Source: Rhodoferax sp.
GTDB lineage: Bacteria > Pseudomonadota > Gammaproteobacteria > Burkholderiales > Burkholderiaceae_C
Direction of reading: 5' to 3'
Assembly: GCA_030683195.1 (NCBI GenBank)
Contig: JAUXQA010000058.1
Coordinates: 1 to 5,197, forward strand
DNA length: 5,197 bases
Part shown: piece after piece, positions 1 to 4,027 of the stretch
Layout: each line of letters opens with the position of its first letter
Position numbering within the stretch: the stretch's first letter is position 1
Notes under the pieces: generated by a model
Database searches by the model: none
Told to the model about the DNA's origin: nothing
Seen by the model: the letters and a program-made list of their open reading frames with translations, nothing else
Program-made: the position numbers and the translations under genes

Positions 1-496
1 GGCTCACCACCTGAGTGACGTGGCTGTAGCCCGCCAGGGTGAGCTGCGCCTTGAGCCGGGCCTCGTCGAGCTTTTGCTTGACCTTGAAGTGAAAGGTGTA
101 GCCGGCTAGAAAGGCGGGTGGAGCCAACCGGTAAAGTGCCGTGGTGGCGGGCACGATGACCACGTCGGCCCCAGACTCGCCGCCGCGCTGCTCACCGGCG
201 GCGTGCAGGCGCCATAAGGTGGCCAGACGCTCGCTGATCAGATCCTGATGCGGGGAAAAGGTGTCATAGGGCAGGGTTTCCCAGTCGGGGAACAAGACGC
301 AGCGCACATCGGGTGCAAAAAAAGCAATTTCCAGCAGCAGGCGCTGGGCGTCCACCGCGTCGGCCGTGACGATGGCGGTGAGCCGTCGCTCGGCTTTGTC
401 ACGCCGGGCCAGCTGGGCCAGCAGCATGGCGTCGGCCGAGCCACAAGGGCGGGGGAGGGTGTAGCGTTTGCCAATGCTGAGTTTGGGTAAATCCAT
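1..496 (-). CDS. mfd: Transcription-repair coupling factor Mfd, N-terminal part (runs off the left edge)
   Basis: Mfd is the cytoplasmic ATP-dependent DNA translocase that removes RNA polymerase stalled at lesions and recruits UvrA to start nucleotide excision repair. Reading the minus strand from the ATG at 496-494 gives 165 open codons to the window edge, starting MDLPKLSIGKRYTLPRP. The family hallmark LFPDWETLPYD lies at residues 68-78, followed by SPHQDLISERL, and VVIVPATTALYRL lies further on. These belong to the N-terminal UvrB-like module that contacts UvrA. The polymerase-interacting and helicase domains of this roughly 1,150-residue family would lie outside the window. The start is supported by the conserved N-terminus. 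The Shine-Dalgarno is weak, with AGGCGA just upstream. The gene is transcribed divergently from ispD. Family assignment is secure; nothing in this part looks broken. Confidence 0.95.
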   Translation of the reverse strand, partial: MDLPKLSIGKRYTLPRPCGSADAMLLAQLARRDKAERRLTAIVTADAVDAQRLLLEIAFFAPDVRCVLFPDWETLPYDTFSPHQDLISERLATLWRLHAAGEQRGGESGADVVIVPATTALYRLAPPAFLAGYTFHFKVKQKLDEARLKAQLTLAGYSHVTQVVS

Positions 497-550
497 GGAT
501 CGCCTGAGTCGCCGTGTGTCGGTGCCGTGAGTTTGAAAACACAAATAGAA

Positions 551-580
551 AACACCCCCCGCGCTGAGGCGGGGGGTGTT
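551..580 (-). terminator. Perfect 12-bp GC-rich hairpin in the mfd-ispD divergent gap
   Basis: The arms AACACCCCCCGC (551-562) and GCGGGGGGTGTT (569-580) are perfect inverted repeats around a six-base loop. Read on the minus strand, the hairpin is followed by a U-rich tract (TTTTCTATTTGTGTTTTC, about 552-535), which is the shape of an intrinsic terminator. On the plus strand no U run follows. The position is odd, because no gene ends here. It lies 54 bases upstream of the mfd start and 34 bases upstream of ispD. It could stop antisense transcription coming out of ispD, act as an attenuator in an mfd leader, or insulate the two promoters. The structure is directly visible; the role is inference. 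Confidence 0.7.
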
Positions 581-600
581 GATCAGATCAGGATTTTAGA

Positions 601-618
601 ATGGGCTCACGCCTATGA
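601..618 (+). other. Possible five-codon leader ORF (MGSRL) coupled to ispD
   Basis: An ATG at 601 opens the short frame M-G-S-R-L and stops at TGA 616-618. That stop overlaps the ispD start as ATGA (615-618). The best Shine-Dalgarno nearby, AGGA at 590-593, sits 7 bases from this ATG but 21 bases from the ispD ATG, which itself has no obvious ribosome binding site. This is consistent with ispD being translated by reinitiation after the tiny leader. A competing reading is that TAGAAT (597-602) is a -10 box. The ispD transcript would then begin a few bases before its start codon, and the leader would not exist in the mRNA. Expression is unproven. Confidence 0.3.
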
Positions 619-1367
619 TCCATACCACCGCAATTACCCCCGCCCGGCCGTCTGACTCCTCCCGCTTTTGGGCCCTGATTCCTTGCGCGGGCATGGGTGC
701 CCGCTCGGGGGCCAGCGGCCCCAAGCAGTACCAAATTCTGGCGGGGCAGGCGATGGTGCAGCACACCTTGGCCGCCTTTGCCAGCGTGGCGCGCCTCACC
801 CGCACCCTTGTGGTGGTGGCGGCAGACGATGAGGTTCTGGTGTCACCCGATGAATCTTTTTTAGTAGCGCCATGCGGAGGTTCTACAAGGGCTGCCAGTG
901 TTTTGAATGGTTTGAATGACCTGTTGCTGCAAGGTGCTGAGCCTGACGATTGGGCGCTGGTGCACGACGCCGCCCGCTGTTTGGTGACGCCCGCACAAAT
1001 CAACGCGCTGATTGACGCCTGCTGCCAGGATGCCGTGGGCGGCCTGCTGGCCCACAAGCTGCCCGACACGCTCAAGGCCGAAACGGGTGGGCGGGTCGCC
1101 AGCACGCTGGACCGCAGCGACAAATGGCTGGCCCAGACGCCGCAGATGTTTCGCATTGGTGCACTTATTGAAGCGCTGCAACAGGCAGGCGACCGCGTGA
1201 CGGACGAGTCCAGTGCCATGGAGTTGATGGGCTTGCGGCCTTTGCTGGTGCAGGGGAGCGCCCAAAACTTCAAGGTGACCTACCCGGAAGACTTTGCGCT
1301 GGCCGAGGCGGTGTTGAATGCACGCTTGCAGCAAACCCTTGCCGATATTTCATCTGCCTTGCGGTGA
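615..1367 (+). CDS. ispD: 2-C-methyl-D-erythritol 4-phosphate cytidylyltransferase IspD
   Basis: IspD transfers CMP from CTP to MEP, giving CDP-methylerythritol and pyrophosphate, in the cytoplasmic MEP route to isoprenoids. The protein has 250 residues, slightly longer than the usual 230-240 because of about 16 residues before the conserved start RFWALIPCAG. The nucleotide-binding loop is at 22-37 (PCAGMGARSGASGPK), with R30 and K37 matching the E. coli catalytic Arg20 and Lys27. HDAAR at 117-121 gives the metal-binding Asp118. LDRSDKWLAQTPQMFR at 165-180 contains the Arg157 equivalent R167, and NFKVTYPEDFALAE at 218-231 carries the K213 equivalent K220. A stop codon at 597-599 in this frame makes ATG 615 the first available start. 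It lacks a good Shine-Dalgarno (see the leader ORF at 601-618). All key residues are intact. Confidence 0.95.
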   Translation: MIHTTAITPARPSDSSRFWALIPCAGMGARSGASGPKQYQILAGQAMVQHTLAAFASVARLTRTLVVVAADDEVLVSPDESFLVAPCGGSTRAASVLNGLNDLLLQGAEPDDWALVHDAARCLVTPAQINALIDACCQDAVGGLLAHKLPDTLKAETGGRVASTLDRSDKWLAQTPQMFRIGALIEALQQAGDRVTDESSAMELMGLRPLLVQGSAQNFKVTYPEDFALAEAVLNARLQQTLADISSALR

Positions 1368-1372
1368 ATTCA

Positions 1373-1388
1373 TTTCCCGTTCGGGACA
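1373..1388. promoter_or_regulatory. Operator-like dyad, copy 1 (TTTCCCGTTCGGGACA)
   Basis: This is an imperfect inverted repeat, TCCC-GTTC-GGGA at its core, six bases after the ispD stop. It matches the dyad at 1423-1438 at 13 of 16 positions, and the two centres are exactly 50 bp apart. Two similarly phased copies ahead of a gene are typical of a dimeric helix-turn-helix repressor or antitoxin-type regulator. The binding protein cannot be named from the sequence. It could also be chance or a weak RNA hairpin. Confidence 0.4.
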
Positions 1389-1403
1389 TATTCGTGGCAA
1401 TTG

Positions 1404-1412
1404 ATCCCGGAT
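1404..1412. promoter_or_regulatory. Short dyad ATCCCGGAT between the two operator-like repeats
   Basis: This nine-base palindrome (ATCC-C-GGAT) shares the TCCCGG core with the flanking dyads and lies between them, centred at 1408. That is slightly downstream of the midpoint of the pair (about 1405.5). It may be a weaker third site of the same regulator. It is short enough to occur by chance, so it is recorded only because of its position. Confidence 0.2.
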
Positions 1413-1422
1413 ACTCATCATC

Positions 1423-1438
1423 TTTCCCAATCGGGAAA
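1423..1438. promoter_or_regulatory. Operator-like dyad, copy 2 (TTTCCCAATCGGGAAA)
   Basis: This is a perfect inverted repeat with six-base arms (TTTCCC / GGGAAA) around AATC, 41 bases upstream of the start of the unknown gene at 1480. Together with copy 1 at 1373-1388 it defines the shared pattern TTTCCCNNTCGGGAMA. It is followed directly by TTGACT (1439-1444), which resembles a -35 box, but no convincing -10 was found at the right distance. A repressor bound here would be well placed to control the downstream gene; that is inference. Confidence 0.45.
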
Positions 1439-1479
1439 TTGACTCCTGAAGCAGTCGTTTTCCAAACACAGGGCCGCCC

Positions 1480-2340
1480 ATGCACAACGCACAAGTAGTT
1501 TTACATCCCGATCACGCCAAAAAGATTTTTGTTTTTGAAGAGGTCTACCCACTTCGCGCGGCGCAGGAGCAGGCTGAGAAAAAAAAGCTCAGCGCTTTTG
1601 GGATGTTTGCCAAGTTCAACCCGCTTAACCGCCCCAAGGATGACACGGTGCAACTTGCGCGGCAGGAATTGAGATGGGAGCCCTTTTGGCATATCGTGGC
1701 CAAACGGTCGGTGGACTACAGCTGCCAGTTGACCTACCAAGTGCCCGTACACAACCCGTACGCGCAGTCGGTACAGCTTGACGATAGAGTTTTTGAGGTC
1801 GCCCGCCAAAAGGACAAAGCCCGAATTGAATTCGTAGCGCTAGAGAACTGCCATCGAAAAATTCAGTTTGACAGGCTGATTGACGGCATGCAGCGCGACA
1901 TCAAGCCCGCCGCGTTTGAACTCTACATCAACAAATACAAGTTCAACGAGACCGAGCAGGTGGAGACTCGTGAGTTGTTGCAACCGCTGGTACCCATGGC
2001 TGCTGCGAAGCAGATGGCCAGTGCGAGCCTGACCGGCGAGGCTGTGAATGCCTTTGAAATTCATAGTGACAACATTGAGTTTGAGCGCACTTACATGTAT
2101 ATGCGACCCGTTTTTGCATTTGAATTCCGCTGGTCAAGCGCCGACAAGGTGGGCGTCATTGAGGTGGATGGATTGACCGGAGAGGTTATTGAGAACGGGC
2201 GCTGGTTCAAAGACAAGGTGAACAGAATAGTCACCCGTGAGATGCTGGTGGATCTGGGTGCCGAAGTGGCGGGGACATTTATTCCCGGCGGGGGAGTGGC
2301 TGTCAAGCTGATCGGGAAGATGACCGACTCCAGCGCCTGA
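1480..2340 (+). CDS. Hypothetical protein between ispD and ispF
   Basis: I do not recognise a named family. The 286-residue product has no signal peptide or membrane segment, so it is probably cytoplasmic. A charged N-terminus (AEKKKLSAF, about 32-40) leads into EPFWHIVAKRSVDYSCQ (67-83). A later aromatic and beta-rich segment, RPVFAFEFRW (209-218), is followed by VIEVDGLTGEV (226-236). The last pattern (aromatic strand, then VDG-TGEV) is reminiscent of the small beta module seen in several uncharacterised proteins. The C-terminus has a Gly-rich hydrophobic stretch at 260-280 containing IPGGGVAVKLIG. The ATG at 1480 has AGGG (1470-1473) six bases upstream. Two lines counted by hand are 47-55% GC, against 68% for one line of ispF, which hints at a separate origin. 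It is preceded by paired dyads and followed by a small hairpin, so it may be its own transcription unit. The function is unknown. Confidence 0.85.
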   Translation: MHNAQVVLHPDHAKKIFVFEEVYPLRAAQEQAEKKKLSAFGMFAKFNPLNRPKDDTVQLARQELRWEPFWHIVAKRSVDYSCQLTYQVPVHNPYAQSVQLDDRVFEVARQKDKARIEFVALENCHRKIQFDRLIDGMQRDIKPAAFELYINKYKFNETEQVETRELLQPLVPMAAAKQMASASLTGEAVNAFEIHSDNIEFERTYMYMRPVFAFEFRWSSADKVGVIEVDGLTGEVIENGRWFKDKVNRIVTREMLVDLGAEVAGTFIPGGGVAVKLIGKMTDSSA

Positions 2341-2371
2341 ACGCAGGCCTGTTTTGATGGGCGCTGGCGGC

Positions 2372-2388
2372 TTTGGGCAGGGCCCAAA
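2372..2388 (+). terminator. Small hairpin between the unknown gene and ispF (weak terminator?)
   Basis: TTTGGGC (2372-2378) and GCCCAAA (2382-2388) form a perfect 7-bp stem with a three-base loop. It starts 31 bases after the stop of the unknown gene and is followed by TTTGAAATTTG. The arms run straight into a tandem heptamer, AAATTTG twice (2386-2399), which ends at the ispF ribosome binding site. It could be a weak or leaky terminator for the upstream gene, or a structure affecting ispF translation. The U content is modest, so strong termination is doubtful. Confidence 0.35.
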
Positions 2389-2398
2389 TTTGAAATTT

Positions 2399-2404
2399 GA
2401 AGGA
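2399..2404 (+). promoter_or_regulatory. Ribosome binding site of ispF (GAAGGA)
   Basis: GAAGGA lies six bases before the ATG at 2411. It is the best Shine-Dalgarno in the window. It decides the ispF start against the in-frame TTG and ATG codons at 2354 and 2357, which would add about 19 residues with no resemblance to the IspF family. Confidence 0.8.
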
Positions 2405-2410
2405 CACAGC

Positions 2411-2905
2411 ATGAAATTCAGAATTGGCGAAGGTTGGGACGTTCACGCGCTGGTGGAGGGACGAAAACTCATCATTGGCGGCGTGGAAATCCCTTATCAC
2501 TTGGGGCTCTTGGGACATTCGGATGCCGATGTGCTGTTGCACGCCATCACCGATGCACTCCTGGGCGGCGCGGCGTTGGGTGACATTGGCACGCATTTTC
2601 CGGACACGGACGCCCGCTTTAAAGGGGCGAACTCCCTCGTGCTGCTGACCGAGGCCATACGCCGGGTGCGCGAGAAGGGCTTTGAGATCGGCAACATCGA
2701 CAGCACCGTGATTGCACAGGCCCCCAAGCTCATGACGCACATCCAGGCCATGCGGGCCACCATCGCCCAGGCACTGGGGGTGGCCGTGGATCAGGTCAAC
2801 GTCAAAGCCAAAACAGCCGAAAAAATGGGCCCGGTGGGCCTAGGGCAAGCCATGGAGGCCCGGGCCGTCGTACTTTTGTCGGTTAATGAGCCAATACCTC
2901 TGTAG
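2411..2905 (+). CDS. ispF: 2-C-methyl-D-erythritol 2,4-cyclodiphosphate synthase IspF
   Basis: IspF converts CDP-ME 2-phosphate to MEcPP with release of CMP, as a cytoplasmic homotrimer with a divalent metal at each active site. The 164-residue length is normal (E. coli 159). GWDVH at 8-12 supplies the metal ligands D10 and H12, and H44 supplies the third. HSDAD (36-40), the strongly conserved ALGDIGTHFPDTD (55-67), IAQAPK (101-106) and NVKAKTAEKMG (130-140) follow in the right order. All residues needed for activity appear present. The start follows from the conserved N-terminus and the strong Shine-Dalgarno at 2399-2404. In many related genomes ispF directly follows or is fused to ispD. Here 1,043 bases containing another gene lie between them, so ispF may need its own promoter or readthrough. 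Confidence 0.96.
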   Translation: MKFRIGEGWDVHALVEGRKLIIGGVEIPYHLGLLGHSDADVLLHAITDALLGGAALGDIGTHFPDTDARFKGANSLVLLTEAIRRVREKGFEIGNIDSTVIAQAPKLMTHIQAMRATIAQALGVAVDQVNVKAKTAEKMGPVGLGQAMEARAVVLLSVNEPIPL

Positions 2906-2910
2906 CCGGC

Positions 2911-2955
2911 GATTTGTAAAGCTTTTAACAATTAATTTTGATATCGAATTTAGGG
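2911..2955 (+). promoter_or_regulatory. AT-rich probable promoter region of the methyltransferase gene
   Basis: This is a sharply AT-rich stretch between ispF and the methyltransferase. It contains TTAACA (2925-2930), five of six matches to a -35 box. It also contains an imperfect dyad, TTGT (2914-2917) with ACAA (2928-2931) around AAAGCTTT. No clean -10 at 16-18 bases is visible; the nearest candidates are poor. The composition and position suggest a promoter, but the exact elements cannot be fixed. Confidence 0.3.
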
Positions 2956-2967
2956 AATTCAACACCC

Positions 2968-3678
2968 ATGACAGGCGCTAACAATCTTCCCCTCATCACC
3001 GACGAATTGACCATATTGACCGATTTTGTGCCGCTTGACGGCCTCAACATCATTGAACTCGGCTGCGGCAGCGCCGGCCTGGTGCGAAGCTTGTTGAAAC
3101 GCCACTCCGGCACGCGCGTCACGGCATTGGAGGTCGATGAGCGTCAGCACGCCAAAAACCTGGCTACCCCGCAAGAAGGTTTGACTTTTGTTGCGGCAGG
3201 CGCCCAGGCAGTTCCCCTGCCAGACGCCACTTTTGACTTGGCGCTGATGCTCAAGTCCCTGCACCATGTACCACTGAAGGACATGGCGCTGGCCCTGAGT
3301 GAAGTAGCCCGCGTGCTGCACCCGGGAGGTTATTTTTATGCCTCGGAGCCCGTTTACGCCGGACCCATGAACGAGGTGATCCGTCTATTTAATGAGGAGC
3401 GCGTGGTGCGTGAGGCTGCGCAGACCGCACTGGACGCCGCGCTGGAAACCGGTATGTGGGAGCAGGTGGCCGAGCGATGCTTTGACATGCCGGTTCATTT
3501 TGATGATTTTGTCGATTTTGAGCAGCGAATGATGCGCCCGACCTTTGCCGACCACCAGCTCGATGACGCCAAAATTGCTCAGGTGCGAGCGGCATTTGAG
3601 CCGCACTGCACGGCAACAGGTGCCGATTTCAGAAGACCGATGCGGGTTCGATTGCTGCGTCGTACTGCGCAGGCCTAA
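2968..3678 (+). CDS. Class I SAM-dependent methyltransferase
   Basis: The 236-residue protein has the order of motifs of small Rossmann-fold methyltransferases of the Methyltransf_11/UbiE-like type. Motif I is IIELGCGSAG (28-37), which binds S-adenosylmethionine. An acidic position follows in VTALEVDE (51-58). LPDATFDLALMLKSLHHVP (84-102) comes next, and then RVLHPGGYFYASEP (115-128). The C-terminal third (from about 135) is rich in acidic and aromatic residues and probably determines the substrate, which cannot be inferred. No signal peptide is seen. I chose the ATG at 2968, with AGGGA at 2952-2956 (11 bases away). An in-frame TTG at 2938 would add ten residues but sits inside the AT-rich promoter-like stretch. 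It lies 62 bases after ispF in the same direction, so co-transcription is possible, but no link to isoprenoid synthesis is evident. Confidence 0.88.
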   Translation: MTGANNLPLITDELTILTDFVPLDGLNIIELGCGSAGLVRSLLKRHSGTRVTALEVDERQHAKNLATPQEGLTFVAAGAQAVPLPDATFDLALMLKSLHHVPLKDMALALSEVARVLHPGGYFYASEPVYAGPMNEVIRLFNEERVVREAAQTALDAALETGMWEQVAERCFDMPVHFDDFVDFEQRMMRPTFADHQLDDAKIAQVRAAFEPHCTATGADFRRPMRVRLLRRTAQA

Positions 3679-3699
3679 AGCAACCGTCATCTTCTGCCA

Positions 3700-3981
3700 A
3701 GTCTGGAGTTGGATCAGATGCAAAGCCCGGACCACTATCCAGCACGCCAATGCAGACCTGGTTTGGCTCTACTTCACAAACCAACTCCAGGTGCAAGGCC
3801 GGCGCGCGGCGCAGTGTGTTTTCTAGCAACTTGCCCATCGCCCGGTGGCAGCAGAACTGACCACGTTCGCAGGGCGTAAGCGGGGCACGCGATTGTCCAT
3901 GCTGAGATCAAAGGGCTGGCGGTCATAGTCTTTCAATAGGTCCACCCATGGGATGTTCCATTGGGGTTTCCAAGCCAGGTT
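3700..3981 (-). pseudogene. Sensor histidine kinase remnant (internal fragment, frameshifted)
   Basis: The minus strand between the methyltransferase and the lyase holds about 95 codons resembling the end of the dimerisation region and the start of the ATPase domain of an EnvZ-like sensor kinase. Going upstream to downstream, VDLLKDYDRQPFDL is in one frame. The other frame then gives LTPCERGQFCCHRAMGK, the N-box-like LLENTLRRAPA (about 3829-3797) and IGVLDSGPGF (3751-3722). Adding one C to the CCCC run at 3885-3882 joins the frames as NRVP-PLTPCERG. The sensor domain and the phospho-His helix upstream are missing, with stops at 3984-3982. The downstream GxGxGL lid is also missing. It is therefore probably a dead relic. 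A single sequencing error could explain the frameshift but not the two missing ends. The family call comes from the N-box and GPG motifs and is fairly confident. Confidence 0.65.
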
Positions 3982-3986
3982 TCAGT

Positions 3987-3992
3987 TATAAA
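3987..3992 (+). promoter_or_regulatory. Candidate -10 box (TATAAA) for the lyase gene
   Basis: TATAAA, five of six matches to the sigma-70 -10 consensus, lies 35 bases upstream of the ATG at 4028 in a locally AT-rich stretch. The best upstream partner is TTGGGG (3961-3966), but its 20-base spacing is too long for a good promoter. The match is suggestive only. The gene also has a poor Shine-Dalgarno (AGAGA, 4013-4017). Confidence 0.3.
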
Positions 3993-4027
3993 GATGTCGG
4001 CTTTTCAAAACCAGAGACAACAAACCC

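Larger units (their letters stand above)
3679..4027. other. Gap of about 350 bases without an intact gene
   Basis: This stretch separates the methyltransferase from the exported lyase homologue. Most of it (about 3700-3981) is the histidine-kinase remnant on the minus strand. The last 45 bases are AT-richer and probably hold the promoter and leader of the lyase gene. I saw no tRNA, no obvious terminator for the methyltransferase gene, and no inverted repeats or target duplications that would mark an insertion sequence. Confidence 0.6.

Noticed and set aside
277..292. A third match to the operator-like pattern (TTTCCCAGTCGGGGAA) inside mfd
   Set aside because: It encodes the conserved FPDWET residues of Mfd on the minus strand, so the match is explained by protein coding and is likely chance.
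596..1273. A 225-codon minus-strand frame antisense to ispD
   Set aside because: It is a shadow of ispD: biased composition, no recognisable motifs, and ispD is clearly the real gene on the other strand.
1270..1494. A minus-strand 74-codon frame across the ispD-unknown gene gap, considered as a small regulator that might bind the dyads
   Set aside because: It overlaps the ispD 3' end, shows no helix-turn-helix pattern, and has no supporting ribosome binding site.
2354..2410. An upstream start for ispF at TTG 2354 or ATG 2357
   Set aside because: The extra residues do not resemble IspF, and the strong Shine-Dalgarno at 2399-2404 points to ATG 2411.
2938..2967. A TTG start for the methyltransferase ten codons upstream
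   Set aside because: It lies in the AT-rich promoter-like stretch. ATG 2968 is a better start codon with a plausible, if distant, AGGGA.
3545..3826. A plus-strand frame of 93 codons after the methyltransferase
   Set aside because: It overlaps the methyltransferase end and the kinase remnant in other frames and has no recognisable features.
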